DNA of 64,000 nucleotides, from positions 620,001 through 684,000 of the forward strand of contig JACJZJ010000002.1 in assembly GCA_020635675.1 (NCBI GenBank), given 5' to 3'. The notes under the pieces are model-generated. The model made no database searches and had not been told where the DNA came from. It saw only the letters and a list, made by a program, of their open reading frames with translations. The stretch comes from Flavobacteriales bacterium. Lineage in GTDB: Bacteria; Bacteroidota; Bacteroidia; Flavobacteriales_F; PHOS-HE28. Every line of letters begins with the position of its first letter. The first letter of the stretch is position 1. Both the position numbers and the translations under genes were made by a program. Positions 48,595 to 55,634 of this stretch are shown piece after piece.

Positions 48595-49158
48595 ATGCAG
48601 GACCTCGAGTTGATCGACCGCCTCCTTGCCCGCGGGGCCCAGGCCCGCGTGAAGGTGCAGCGCGAATTCGGCACGCTTTCCCCGGAGCAGCTCACCTGGA
48701 AACCCGGGCCCGACCGCTGGAGCATCGCCGAATGCCTGGAGCACCTGCGCGTCACCAAGGGCTGCTACTTCCCCGTGCTGGAGCAGATCACCACCGGCAC
48801 CTACCGGATGTCCACCTTCCAGCGCTTCAGTCCCTTCACACGCTTGTTCGGCCGGTGGATGAAGGACCAGCTGACCGAGGAGGTGAAGAAGCCCATGCGC
48901 ACCGTGAAGGCGTTCACCCCGGCGGTTTCCGCCGGCGGCCCGGAGACCCGGCAACAGTATCTGGACGACCTGGACGTTTTCCTGGCCTACCTTGGCAAGT
49001 GCCGCAGCGTGGACCTCGACGGCACGGTGATCGCCTCCCCGGCCACGGACATGATCACCTACAACTTGCGGAACTGCTTTCAGTTCCTGCTGGAGCATGA
49101 GCACCGCCACATCGGGCAGGGCATGCGGGTGATGGGGATGAACGGTTTTCCGAAGTAG
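48595..49158 (+). CDS. DinB-like metal-binding protein
   Basis: 187 residues. A second DinB-superfamily protein: MQDLELIDRLLARGAQARVK forms helix 1, SIAECLEHLRVTKGCYFP carries the first histidine, and the C-terminal LLEHEHRHIGQGMRVM supplies the HxxxH-type pair. The middle part (FSPFTRLFGRWMKDQLTEEV, KAFTPAVSAGG) is typical of the DinB_2 subgroup. Function is unknown; this subgroup includes putative mycothiol- or bacillithiol-dependent enzymes. It is separated by 42 bp from the previous gene and by 55 bp from the next. Confidence 0.8.
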   Translation: MQDLELIDRLLARGAQARVKVQREFGTLSPEQLTWKPGPDRWSIAECLEHLRVTKGCYFPVLEQITTGTYRMSTFQRFSPFTRLFGRWMKDQLTEEVKKPMRTVKAFTPAVSAGGPETRQQYLDDLDVFLAYLGKCRSVDLDGTVIASPATDMITYNLRNCFQFLLEHEHRHIGQGMRVMGMNGFPK

Positions 49159-49213
49159 GCCCGATGGCCGAACTTCATGCGCGGGACCTCCCCCCGACCT
49201 GAACCCAACACCG

Positions 49214-49573
49214 ATGAACGCCGAGACCCTCGTCCGCACCTGGTTCGACCGCTGGACCACCGGTGACTTCATGCACCTGCCCATCACCGACGACTTCACC
49301 CACACCAGCCCCTTCGGCACCATCGCCGGCAAACCGGCCTACCTGGACCTGGTCCGCCAGAACACCGACAAGTTCCTCGGTCAGACCTTCACCCTGCACG
49401 ATGCGCTCTACGCGGCCGACAAGGCCTGCGTGCGCTACACCGCGCGGCAGGGCGACAGCTTTTCGCTGGACGTGAGCGAATGGTATTACCTGCGCGACGG
49501 GCTGATCCAGAAGATCGTCGCATACTATCACATCGGTGAAGTGCGTCAGGAAAGGGAACTGCAAGGCGCATGA
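49214..49573 (+). CDS. SnoaL/NTF2-like protein
   Basis: 119 residues with the cone-shaped alpha+beta fold of the NTF2-like superfamily: an N-terminal helix (AETLVRTWFDRWTTGDFMHL), then DDFTHTSPFGTIAGKPAYLDLVRQ-type sequence and a four-stranded sheet ending LDVSEWYYLRDGLIQKIVAYYH. Members include ketosteroid isomerase-like enzymes and small binding proteins; the active residues cannot be assigned. The stop overlaps the start of the next gene (ATGA), so the two are probably co-translated. Confidence 0.75.
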   Translation: MNAETLVRTWFDRWTTGDFMHLPITDDFTHTSPFGTIAGKPAYLDLVRQNTDKFLGQTFTLHDALYAADKACVRYTARQGDSFSLDVSEWYYLRDGLIQKIVAYYHIGEVRQERELQGA

Positions 49574-50331
49574 GGATCCCTCTGACCCTTTTCCTGGCGG
49601 TGCTGCTGGCCGCCACCGCCACCGCAAAGCCCCGCACCGTGCATGTGTTCGTGGCGCTGTGTGACAATGAGCACCAAGGCATCGTGCCCGTGCCCAAGGC
49701 CCTGGGCAACGGCCGCGACCTCAATGGCAACCTCTACTGGGGCGCGGCCTACGGCGTGCGGTCCTGGTTCAAGCGCTCGGCGGATTGGAAGTTGGTCGGC
49801 AGCGTGCCCGCCGACGATCCCGCCGTGCTCGAACGCCTGCTCTTCAAGCACGCCAAAGCCGATGTCTACCTGCTGGCCGACGCCTACGACGGCGCCCGCA
49901 TCCGCTCCTGCGTGCAGGACTTCCTCCTGGCGGCCAACGGGCAGCAGGCGGTGCCGGTGACGCAGGAGGGCACGGCCCTGTCCTTCGGTGGCGGCGCCGA
50001 CCTGGTGGCCTACGTGGGGCACGACGGCCTGATGGATTTTGCCGTGGCACCCGCCTACGGCGCGCCTCCGGCCGCACCGCGCGACGCCATCGTGCTCGCC
50101 TGTTACAGCAAACACTTCTTCGGGCCGCAGCTGCAACAGGCCGGTGCCACGCCCCTGCTGTGGACCACCCACCTGATGGCGCCCGAGGCCTACACCCTCA
50201 CCGCCGCGCTCAGCGGCTGGGTGGCCCGCGAACCCGCCACCGCCGTGCGCGAACGCGCGGCCCAGGCCTACAACACCTATCAGAAGTGCGGCATCAACGG
50301 GGCGAGGAAACTGTTGGTGACGGGGTATTGA
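49570..50331 (+). CDS. Secreted protein with putative caspase-like (clan CD) fold
   Basis: 253 residues with signal peptide MRIPLTLFLAVLLAATATAK. I do not know a named family for it. Two blocks match the arrangement of clan CD cysteine peptidases: a hydrophobic strand ending in His-x-Gly (DLVAYVGHDGLMDF, His ~ residue 150) and, ~29 residues on, a hydrophobic strand ending in Ala-Cys (AIVLACYSKHFFGPQL, Cys ~ 179). Upstream strands (VHVFVALCDNEHQG; KADVYLLADAYDGARI) would fill the rest of the sheet. An inactive or non-peptidase homologue is equally possible. The start overlaps the NTF2-like gene by 4 bp. Confidence 0.6.
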   Translation: MRIPLTLFLAVLLAATATAKPRTVHVFVALCDNEHQGIVPVPKALGNGRDLNGNLYWGAAYGVRSWFKRSADWKLVGSVPADDPAVLERLLFKHAKADVYLLADAYDGARIRSCVQDFLLAANGQQAVPVTQEGTALSFGGGADLVAYVGHDGLMDFAVAPAYGAPPAAPRDAIVLACYSKHFFGPQLQQAGATPLLWTTHLMAPEAYTLTAALSGWVAREPATAVRERAAQAYNTYQKCGINGARKLLVTGY

Positions 50332-50397
50332 GCCACGTCGTGATGGTCCGTTCCCACGCGGGACGAACGGTGCGCCGCCGGTCCTAGCTTTGAAGGG

Positions 50398-51243
50398 ATG
50401 CCCTCCGCCATCAGCCGCCGCGCTGCATTGCGCGCATCCGCCCTTTGTGCGCTCGGACTGGCCCTGCCGCGCCGGGGCTGGAGCAGGGTCGATGCCCCGA
50501 CGCGCGATCCGGAGGTGACCGCGCACTTCCCCCACATAGATCCCGAAGTGGTGGCACAAGTGGTGGGCAGGTCCCATTTCGACCTGGAAGGGGTGAAGGC
50601 TCTGGTGGAACCCCGTCCCGAGCTGGCGCGCAGCGTGTGGGAGTGGCGGTTCAGCGATTTCGAATCCGCCATCGGGGCCGCCTCGCATGTCGGTCGGCGC
50701 GACATCGCCCTGTACCTGATGGACAAGGGCGCACGCCCCACGCTTTTCACCTTCGCCATGCTGGGTGCGCACGACGTGGTGCAGGCCGCCGTGGCCGCCG
50801 CCCCGGGCATCCAGCGCACCGCCGGTCCGCACGGCATCAGCCTGCTGGACCATGCCCATGCCGGTGGGCGCATGCAAGGCGACATGACCGCCATCCAGGT
50901 GGAGGACCTCCGACGCACTGTCGCCTTGCTGGAGGCCCTGGGCGATGCCGGTGGGCCGAATTACCTGGAGGTGTCCGCCGAGGAGCAGGGCAAATACCTG
51001 GGCGACTACCACTACGGTCCCGGCCCGGAGGACGGCTTCACCATCGACCTGAACATGCGGAAGCTCCTGGCCCTGGGCCCCATCGGCGGTGCGGGTGGCG
51101 CGCTGTACCGCATCGGCCCGGACACCTTCATTTACAATGGCGCGCCCAGCGTCACCGTCACCTTCCACGTGCGCGAGGGCTTGGTCCAGGCCCTCACCCT
51201 GCGCGAACCCTCCGTGGAGGTCACCGCGCGCAAGGTGAGCTGA
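50398..51243 (+). CDS. Ankyrin-repeat-like protein with Tat-type signal
   Basis: 281 residues. The N-terminus MPSAISRRAALRASALCALGL has a twin-arginine (SRRAAL) followed by a hydrophobic stretch, suggesting Tat export. Residues ~50-150 resemble ankyrin repeats (FDLEGVKALVEPRPELARSV; ESAIGAASHVGRRDIALYLMDKGARPT; FTFAMLGAHDVVQAAVAAAPG). The remaining part (LGDYHYGPGPEDGFTIDLNM ... DTFIYNGAPSVTVTFHVREG) is a beta-rich tail similar to those found in DUF3471-type extensions. Function unknown. Its last 25 bp and downstream sequence are part of the 59-bp direct repeat that recurs at 60232. Confidence 0.7.
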   Translation: MPSAISRRAALRASALCALGLALPRRGWSRVDAPTRDPEVTAHFPHIDPEVVAQVVGRSHFDLEGVKALVEPRPELARSVWEWRFSDFESAIGAASHVGRRDIALYLMDKGARPTLFTFAMLGAHDVVQAAVAAAPGIQRTAGPHGISLLDHAHAGGRMQGDMTAIQVEDLRRTVALLEALGDAGGPNYLEVSAEEQGKYLGDYHYGPGPEDGFTIDLNMRKLLALGPIGGAGGALYRIGPDTFIYNGAPSVTVTFHVREGLVQALTLREPSVEVTARKVS

Positions 51244-51277
51244 CCCGCCCCGTACATTGGAGCGATGGCCGCGACCA
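51219..51277 (+). repeat. 59-bp direct repeat, left copy
   Basis: Covers the last codons of the ankyrin gene, the intergenic GTACATTGGAGCG and the first codons of the truncated epimerase gene. The right copy at 60232-60290 matches 55 of 59 bases without gaps. The two copies are 9,013 bp apart and frame the left part of the patchwork region. Confidence 0.9.
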
Positions 51278-51327
51278 ACGGCATGCGCATCCTGGTGCTT
51301 GGCGGCACCCGCTTCATCGGCCCCTGA
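51265..51327 (+). pseudogene. Truncated start of an NAD-dependent epimerase/dehydratase
   Basis: Only 20 codons remain: MAATNGMRILVLGGTRFIGP then TGA. The segment MRILVLGGTRFIG is the first beta strand and the GxxxFIG NAD-binding loop of short-chain epimerases, which normally continue for ~300 residues. The frame ends exactly where repeat element E1 begins (GATCT at 51326), so the element or the rearrangement that brought it cut the gene. No remainder of the gene is found in the window. Confidence 0.7.
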
Positions 51328-51470
51328 TCTGGCGCGAGAGCCAGGACCGCCGACCGAAGGGAGTGGTCCGTCCTCTCGTGCCAGTGTAGTCCTGGTCCTT
51401 GTTGGGCCCAAAGCACGGGAGGGCGCCAGGCTCGTCCTTCGTCCTCACCGGGGGAACTCCTGCGTCAGAA
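51326..51470. repeat. Palindromic repeat element E1
   Basis: ~145 bp. The left end is GATCTGGCGCGAGAGCCAGG and the right end GGAACTCCTGCGTCA, the imperfect inverse complement. The middle contains GTCCTTGTTGGGCCC and GGGCGCCAGGCTCGTCC. It is ~90% identical to E2 (51937) and close to E5 (60049). No coding potential. Confidence 0.85.
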
Positions 51471-51477
51471 AGGGGCA

Positions 51478-51520
51478 TGGCATACAGGGATCCCGTAGGT
51501 TTGGATGTGGAGAAGGGTGT
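51478..51520 (+). pseudogene. Remnant of a lipoprotein gene 3' part
   Basis: ~43 bp nearly identical to 58717-58759, inside the short lipoprotein gene at 58491. In frame it reads as AYRDPVGLDVEKG against AYGDPVGLEVEKV there. No start or stop fits, so this is a gene fragment left between E1 and the next small gene. The rest of the gap up to 51550 shows nothing else. Confidence 0.55.
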
Positions 51521-51550
51521 GGCGACCAGCAGATCTATTTGAGGATAGAA

Positions 51551-51925
51551 ATGAGCAATCTGAAATTATACTCTAAAACTTCAATATTTCTATTTTCCCT
51601 ATTTGGAACAGCATTTTACGCTGCCATATTGTACAGTACAAATTTGAAAAGGGTTGGTGAGGGAAGATCAATATTTTCAACTATATTATTCGCAATGGCA
51701 TGGAATTATGTACTACCTCATATAGCTTCAAAAATTGGATTAAATTTAAAATACTCTTTCTTCTTAGTAAATGCAGCGGCAGGATTAATTTTTGTTTACG
51801 TTCTGTGGGATAAACAGATCCCTAAAGACGCTGAATATAGGTCAGAGAGCATACTGATACCTTTGAGCATGTTGATCGCACTGTTTGCAATAGTTTTTAT
51901 TCTTAACTATCTCAATTACCACTGA
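51551..51925 (+). CDS. AT-rich small membrane protein, unknown
   Basis: 124 residues, start ATG at 51551 after GAGGATAG. Four hydrophobic helices are visible (SIFLFSLFGTAFYAAILYST; IFSTILFAMAWNYVLPHI; YSFFLVNAAAGLIFVYVLW; ILIPLSMLIALFAIVFILNY). Codons are strongly A/T-ended (TTA, AAA, ATA), very unlike the GC-rich neighbours, which points to recent transfer. It is flanked by E1 on the left and E2 on the right. I do not recognise a family. Confidence 0.7.
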   Translation: MSNLKLYSKTSIFLFSLFGTAFYAAILYSTNLKRVGEGRSIFSTILFAMAWNYVLPHIASKIGLNLKYSFFLVNAAAGLIFVYVLWDKQIPKDAEYRSESILIPLSMLIALFAIVFILNYLNYH

Positions 51926-51936
51926 TATCATCCGCT

Positions 51937-52085
51937 GATCCAGTGCGAGAGCCAGGACCGCCGACCGAAGGGAGAGGGCCCCGCCTCTGGTGCCAGTGTA
52001 GTCCTGGTCCTTGTTGGGACCAAAGCACGGGAGGGCGCCAGGCTCGTCTTTCGTCCGCACCGGGGGAACTCCCGCGCCATAGATC
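51937..52085. repeat. Palindromic repeat element E2
   Basis: ~149 bp from GATCCAGTGCGAGAGCCAGG to AACTCCCGCGCCATAGATC, the ends forming an imperfect ~20-bp inverted repeat. The interior hairpin GGTCCTTGTTGGGACC is intact. Most similar to E1. Confidence 0.88.
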
Positions 52086-52127
52086 GGACACTATATTTAA
52101 CGGAAACCATCAGGCGAGTTCGATGTC

Positions 52128-52364
52128 ATGGAAATGCAGATGGGTAGAGACCGGTACTGGACGACATACATCGAGGACATGAACGGTGGCTTCGCGGGCT
52201 TTCGATTGCATCGTGAGAATTCCGATAAGATCGAGGTTGCAGCGGAAGTTATTTTTTGGGACGCAACAGGTGGGTTTACGATCGAGACGTTTGGCCGTGT
52301 ATTGCAGATTGAGGTTGCCAGAGCATTGATAGCCGAGGCTGAAGAGATGATTGCGACCAAATAG
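52128..52364 (+). CDS. Small hypothetical protein
   Basis: 78 residues; the N-terminal methionines 1, 3 and 5 (MEMQMGRD) are alternative starts. A soluble alpha/beta protein: GGFAGFRLHRENSDKIEVAAEVIFWDATGGFTIETF looks like a four-strand sheet, followed by a helix (VLQIEVARALIAEAEEMIATK). Immunity proteins and small toxin-system partners have this size and shape, but no motif confirms that. It stands alone between E2 and E3, with base composition between that of the core genes and the AT-rich ones. Confidence 0.6.
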   Translation: MEMQMGRDRYWTTYIEDMNGGFAGFRLHRENSDKIEVAAEVIFWDATGGFTIETFGRVLQIEVARALIAEAEEMIATK

Positions 52365-52371
52365 AGCCCTG

Positions 52372-52437
52372 ATCAGGCGCGAGAGTTAGGCCCCCGACCG
52401 GAGGGAGAGTGGGCGGTCCTCTTGGGCCGGGGCTAAA
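52372..52437. repeat. Palindromic repeat element E3, truncated
   Basis: The left end GATCAGGCGCGAGAGTTAGG and the following CCCCGACCGGAGGGAGAG match other E copies, but the element stops after GGGCCGGGGC; the right inverted end is missing. The next gene begins 14 bp later. Confidence 0.7.
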
Positions 52438-52450
52438 AAGCAAGAAGATA

Positions 52451-52699
52451 ATGAAGAGAGGGCTCTATTATCTGCTGTTGTTCTCTTCGCTGATGTGCGT
52501 GCCTCTGTTCTGGTTCGCGGCACTCAACACAGCGGTGAGCTTGGAGTATGAAGTTGCTGAACCTGGGGACTGCATCTCACTGGTCACTGGATGGGACCTA
52601 TGTCTTGTGAAGAAGGTGTTCATGGTTCTTGCCTATACGAGTGTGATCATATTCTTACTCCTTGCTGCTCTTTACAACAAGCTCGTGCGTCGTGGCTGA
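52451..52699 (+). CDS. Small two-helix membrane protein, unknown
   Basis: 82 residues from the ATG at 52451. Two hydrophobic helices (GLYYLLLFSSLMCVPLFWF; VFMVLAYTSVIIFLLLAALY) flank a short loop with three cysteines (C41, C50 region: DCISLVTGWDLCLVKK). No family is recognised. It lies alone between E3 and E4. Composition is more AT-rich than core genes but less than the gene at 51551. Confidence 0.6.
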   Translation: MKRGLYYLLLFSSLMCVPLFWFAALNTAVSLEYEVAEPGDCISLVTGWDLCLVKKVFMVLAYTSVIIFLLLAALYNKLVRRG

Positions 52700-52704
52700 C
52701 CAAC

Positions 52705-52796
52705 GATCTGTCGCGAGAGCTAGGTCCGCCGACCGGAGAGAGGGGGCCATTCGTTCGTCCTCCGTTCTCACCCGACTAACCCCCACGCCCTAGATC
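52705..52796. repeat. Palindromic repeat element E4 (short form)
   Basis: 92 bp: GATCTGTCGCGAGAGCTAGG at the left, CTAACCCCCACGCCCTAGATC-type sequence at the right, with a shorter, different middle (GGCCATTCGTTCGTCC). Nearly identical to E6 at 62094, and like E6 it lies directly upstream of a ydeI-like gene (13 bp). Confidence 0.88.
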
Positions 52797-52809
52797 GGGC
52801 CTTCATTCG

Positions 52810-53388
52810 ATGGCAAGCTCGACCGCCCTTCCGACCCGCGCATTCAAGACCGCCAAGTCGTTCGAAACCTGGCTGGAGAAGAACCAGGAAAGCGCGGGCG
52901 GGCTCTGGCTCAAACTGTTCAAGAAGGATTCCGGGAAGAAGACGATCAGCTATGCGGAAGCCCTGGACGTGGCGCTCTGCTACGGATGGATCGATGGGCA
53001 GAAGAAGGCGCTCGATGCGGAAGCCTGGCTCCAGAAGTTCTGCCCGCGCAAGGCGAGCAGCGTCTGGTCCAAGGTGAACATCGGCCATGTGGAACGCTTG
53101 ATCAAGGAGGGCCGAATGAGACCATCCGGAGCAAGGGCCATCGAGAAGGCCAAAGCGGACGGGTCCTGGGAGCGGGCCTACGATCCCCCGAGCAGGATGA
53201 CCGTGCCGGATGATCTTCTCAAAGCACTAAGGAAGAACAAGCAGGCCGAGAAGCATTTCAAGGGCCTGAACAAGACGGATCGCTTCATCATCGGCTTTCG
53301 CCTGCAGACCGCGAAGAAGCAGGAGACCAGGGAGAAGCGCATGAAGGAGATCATCGAAAAGCTGGTCAGGGGTGAGAAGTTCCGATGA
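52810..53388 (+). CDS. YdeI/OmpD-associated family protein, copy 1
   Basis: 192 residues. The N-terminal half (RAFKTAKSFETWLEKNQESA; GLWLKLFKKDSGKKTISY; EALDVALCYGWIDGQKKALD) and the C-terminal helical part (KNKQAEKHFKGLNKTDRFII; ETREKRMKEIIEKLVRGEKF) are those of the YdeI/OmdA family (bacteriocin-protection-like). Family members are linked to resistance to host peptides or bacteriocins in some bacteria, but the mechanism is unclear. A copy differing by about eleven residues lies at 62199, with the same E element upstream and ~70 bp of similar sequence downstream. After the stop (about 53405-53460) a degenerate left half of an E-like element can be seen. Confidence 0.85.
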   Translation: MASSTALPTRAFKTAKSFETWLEKNQESAGGLWLKLFKKDSGKKTISYAEALDVALCYGWIDGQKKALDAEAWLQKFCPRKASSVWSKVNIGHVERLIKEGRMRPSGARAIEKAKADGSWERAYDPPSRMTVPDDLLKALRKNKQAEKHFKGLNKTDRFIIGFRLQTAKKQETREKRMKEIIEKLVRGEKFR

Positions 53389-53472
53389 GTGTTGCAGGGC
53401 TGGTCGGGCGTGAGGTTTGGGTCAGTAGACCAAAGGGAGAGGAGGGTGCTCGCTCGTGCGGGTGCATCTACC

Positions 53473-53952
53473 TTGTATGAGCAAGTCGTGCGCGTGTTCC
53501 AAGGTCTCAATACATCAGCTGTCGTTTTAGTGGCTTTGCTGCTCGGGTCGGGTTGTGCCTCGACACGAAGCGAGAGCACGGAGGTGCGTTGCGTGCTGGA
53601 ACCTGCAGAGCCAAGCGAAGTGCTGAGGGACGAATTGGTCGGCATTGCGGACACGACCATCGCCTTCCTATCCGGGAAGGTCTTGGATAGCGGGACACGG
53701 AAACCCATTGAACTGGTGAATGTTTGGCTGATGGATACCGTGCCTAGCACTATCGCTGGTACCACGACCGATACCTCGGGCTACTATCACCTCGATGCTC
53801 CTTCAGGGACCTACACGCTCCATGTGGTAGGCATTGGACGTACGATCCAGGAATATGAAGTGGACCTGGGGGTCGGGCATGTGCGTGAGATCGATGTGGC
53901 CTTGGGCAAAGGAGCGTCGTATGTGCTTTATGGAGTTGGACGGGCGTTCTAG
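53473..53952 (+). CDS. Lipoprotein with carboxypeptidase-regulatory-like domain
   Basis: About 159 residues from a TTG at 53473; the start is uncertain (GTG at 53488 also possible; the frame is open back to 53389 but that part overlaps an E-like remnant). The N-terminus has a hydrophobic stretch ending in LLLGSGCAS, probably a lipobox. Residues ~60-150 are a CarboxypepD_reg-like beta-sandwich (FLSGKVLDSGTRKPIELVNV; TTTDTSGYYHLDAPSGTYTL; VVGIGRTIQEYEVDL). Such domains often sit at the N-terminus of TonB receptors; here it is alone. Function unknown. Confidence 0.6.
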   Translation: MYEQVVRVFQGLNTSAVVLVALLLGSGCASTRSESTEVRCVLEPAEPSEVLRDELVGIADTTIAFLSGKVLDSGTRKPIELVNVWLMDTVPSTIAGTTTDTSGYYHLDAPSGTYTLHVVGIGRTIQEYEVDLGVGHVREIDVALGKGASYVLYGVGRAF

Positions 53953-53967
53953 AAAACAGCGAAAGAA

Positions 53968-54023
53968 CAGGAAGGTCGGATGTCCCGGAACGCCTTCGAG
54001 GTTCCGCCTCTCCGTCCTTCCTG
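53968..54023. terminator. Long hairpin after the 53473 gene
   Basis: CAGGAAGGTCGGA (53968-53980) pairs with TCCGTCCTTCCTG (54011-54023) with one T-T mismatch; an inner stem GGAAC/GTTCC (53987-53991, 54001-54005) extends it. It lies 16 bp after the stop codon. There is no T run, so it could be a transcript-protecting hairpin or repeat rather than a strict terminator. Confidence 0.45.
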
Positions 54024-54116
54024 CATGATCAACCCCACGATTGGAAGTCATTAGTATTAACCGCTTCGGATCAGGGGTAGCTTACAGGATCGCCCGCGTG
54101 TGAGCTATGCTACGCC

Positions 54117-54428
54117 ATGCTATTACCCCTCTTTTATTTCTTCCCTATTTGTGGTCAGGGATTTGGAATATGGAATTTGACCGAATACATTCGTTCCTCT
54201 ACCTGCCGCGGTTCATACCTCGCGAACAACCCTGGTCCAATGGACAAGAGTTTGTTAGACAACGCCGCGAAGGGAGTTCCTCTCACAGAAGGCTCCTGGT
54301 TTGAGATAGTACGTCAGCGGACGGCGCTACGGCGTGCTGGACATTTTGGTCTGCAGACTCTCGAACCTAAAAGAACCCCCGGTGCAAAGCACCGGGGGCG
54401 GTCACTCATGTCACACCCTAAGGCCTAG
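54117..54428 (+). pseudogene. Doubtful ORF with signal-peptide-like start
   Basis: 103 codons. The first ~65 residues look protein-like: a hydrophobic start (MLLPLFYFFPICGQG) and WNLTEYIRSSTCRGSYLANN, GPMDKSLLDNAAKGVPLTEG. The remainder runs through the hairpin at 54376 and reads as low-complexity basic sequence, so the true gene, if any, has lost its end. No family recognised. A gene fragment is the most likely explanation. Confidence 0.3.
54376..54398 (-). terminator. Strong intrinsic terminator, minus strand
   Basis: CCCCCGGTGC and GCACCGGGGG form a perfect 10-bp stem with a three-base loop (54376-54385 / 54389-54398). Reading the minus strand the stem is followed by TTCTTTTAGG, a typical U-rich tail. 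No protein gene is annotated upstream of it on the minus strand, so it may end a small RNA. Confidence 0.7.
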
Positions 54429-54603
54429 AAGCATGAACACGAGCTAAGCAAAGATACCGACCTCGTTCGGAGTTCGGTGCATGCCTGACGAGGCGGTGAG
54501 CACACCGTGCCACTCAGTGGGCGGGAAACGGCAGACAGTGTACCTTAAGTGGGGCACTGTTGGCCTGTGCTGAAAATGTACCAGAGAAGGACAAGCAACT
54601 AGA

Positions 54604-55605
54604 ATGCTCTACACCCTTCTTTCATTTGGTCCACCTCGGGCTATGACCTTTGTGGCGCGAGTGGGCCTGTCCATTTCGCTTGTTGCATTGGTGCAACGCA
54701 CCATTGCTCAGAACCTAGTTCCCAACTGGAGTTTTGAAGACACTGGCTATTGTTCGGTCCAGGTGTCGTCAGAAATCCTTCATGCACCTCCTTGGTTCAG
54801 TGCAAATACGGCTACCCCAGATGTGTACGCGATGGATGTGAACAACGCCTGCGGTTTTGCAATGGACACCGCTGACGTTATTGGTCAGTATTGCTACCAA
54901 GCACCATTTGAAGGTGCGCGGTTTGCTGGCGAGTATGTGGGGCGTGGTCAGCTTAGAGAGTACATGGAAGTGAGTTTGCTGTCCCCCTTACTAGCGGGTC
55001 ATAGCTACCGAGTGGCCATGGAGATTTCCATTCCAGAGTGCTGGCAGTATGCCGTCGACTACCTTGGGGTTTACTTCGCAGAGGATTCCGTTTTGGACCC
55101 GACGATACCCGTGCCGGGCGCTCTTCCTGTGACTCCTCAAGCTCAATTCCATGACCCAGGCTTTTTCACTGATGAGGTTAACTGGATGCACGTCGAGGAT
55201 ACAATTGTGGCGATGGGAGGGGAACAATTCATAGTGATTGGTTCCTTTGCTGATAGTGCATCAATTCACCTTCTCTACGTGGGAGGTATCGGATGGGCAA
55301 GTAAGGCCTACTACTACTTTGATGGCGTGGTGGTGGAAGACGTCACACACGATGCGAGTGTGCCAGAACACCTGGATATCATGGTGATGAACGGTGATGT
55401 GATTGTTCAATGGCCTGGGGTATCGAAGATTGATGAAGTCCTCATAATGGATTTGTCCGGACGCTCAGTGTTCAAAGAAAGATTGATCGGAGCAGGTAAT
55501 CGAATGGAGCTAAGGACAGCAGGAAAATTATGTTCCGGTATATATCTGATAACGGCACGGAGTAGGACAAGGCAGGCAACGGCGAAATGGACGAAAATGG
55601 AATGA
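54604..55605 (+). CDS. Secreted protein with NLVPNWSFE start and T9SS-like C-terminus
   Basis: 333 residues; M14 (54643) would give a cleaner signal peptide (MTFVARVGLSISLVALVQRTIAQ). The mature protein starts NLVPNWSFEDTGYCS, the opening of a family of secreted Bacteroidota proteins with a galactose-binding-like beta-sandwich (HAPPWFSANTATPDVYAMDV; GHSYRVAMEISIPECWQYAV). The last ~75 residues (LDIMVMNGDVIVQWPGVSKI ... AGKLCSGIYLITARS) resemble a T9SS type A domain, ending in WTKME rather than the usual basic tail. Codon use is more A/T-rich than in the core genes. It probably acts at the cell surface; ligand unknown. Confidence 0.7.
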   Translation: MLYTLLSFGPPRAMTFVARVGLSISLVALVQRTIAQNLVPNWSFEDTGYCSVQVSSEILHAPPWFSANTATPDVYAMDVNNACGFAMDTADVIGQYCYQAPFEGARFAGEYVGRGQLREYMEVSLLSPLLAGHSYRVAMEISIPECWQYAVDYLGVYFAEDSVLDPTIPVPGALPVTPQAQFHDPGFFTDEVNWMHVEDTIVAMGGEQFIVIGSFADSASIHLLYVGGIGWASKAYYYFDGVVVEDVTHDASVPEHLDIMVMNGDVIVQWPGVSKIDEVLIMDLSGRSVFKERLIGAGNRMELRTAGKLCSGIYLITARSRTRQATAKWTKME

Positions 55606-55634
55606 AGTAGTGTTGAGCGCGAACCTCAACAACC

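Larger units (their letters stand above)
54024..54603. other. Intergenic stretch with one doubtful ORF
   Basis: 580 bp with no convincing gene. It holds the weak ORF at 54117, the terminator hairpin at 54376-54398 and, on the minus strand, a TATCTTTG box at 54456-54449. The part from 54460 to 54600 contains several short palindromes (e.g. CCACTCAGTGG) but no recognised feature. Confidence 0.5.

Noticed and set aside
54430..54600. tRNA or other structured RNA on the + strand
   Set aside because: Several short palindromes are present, but no cloverleaf with a GTTCRA-type T-loop could be formed.
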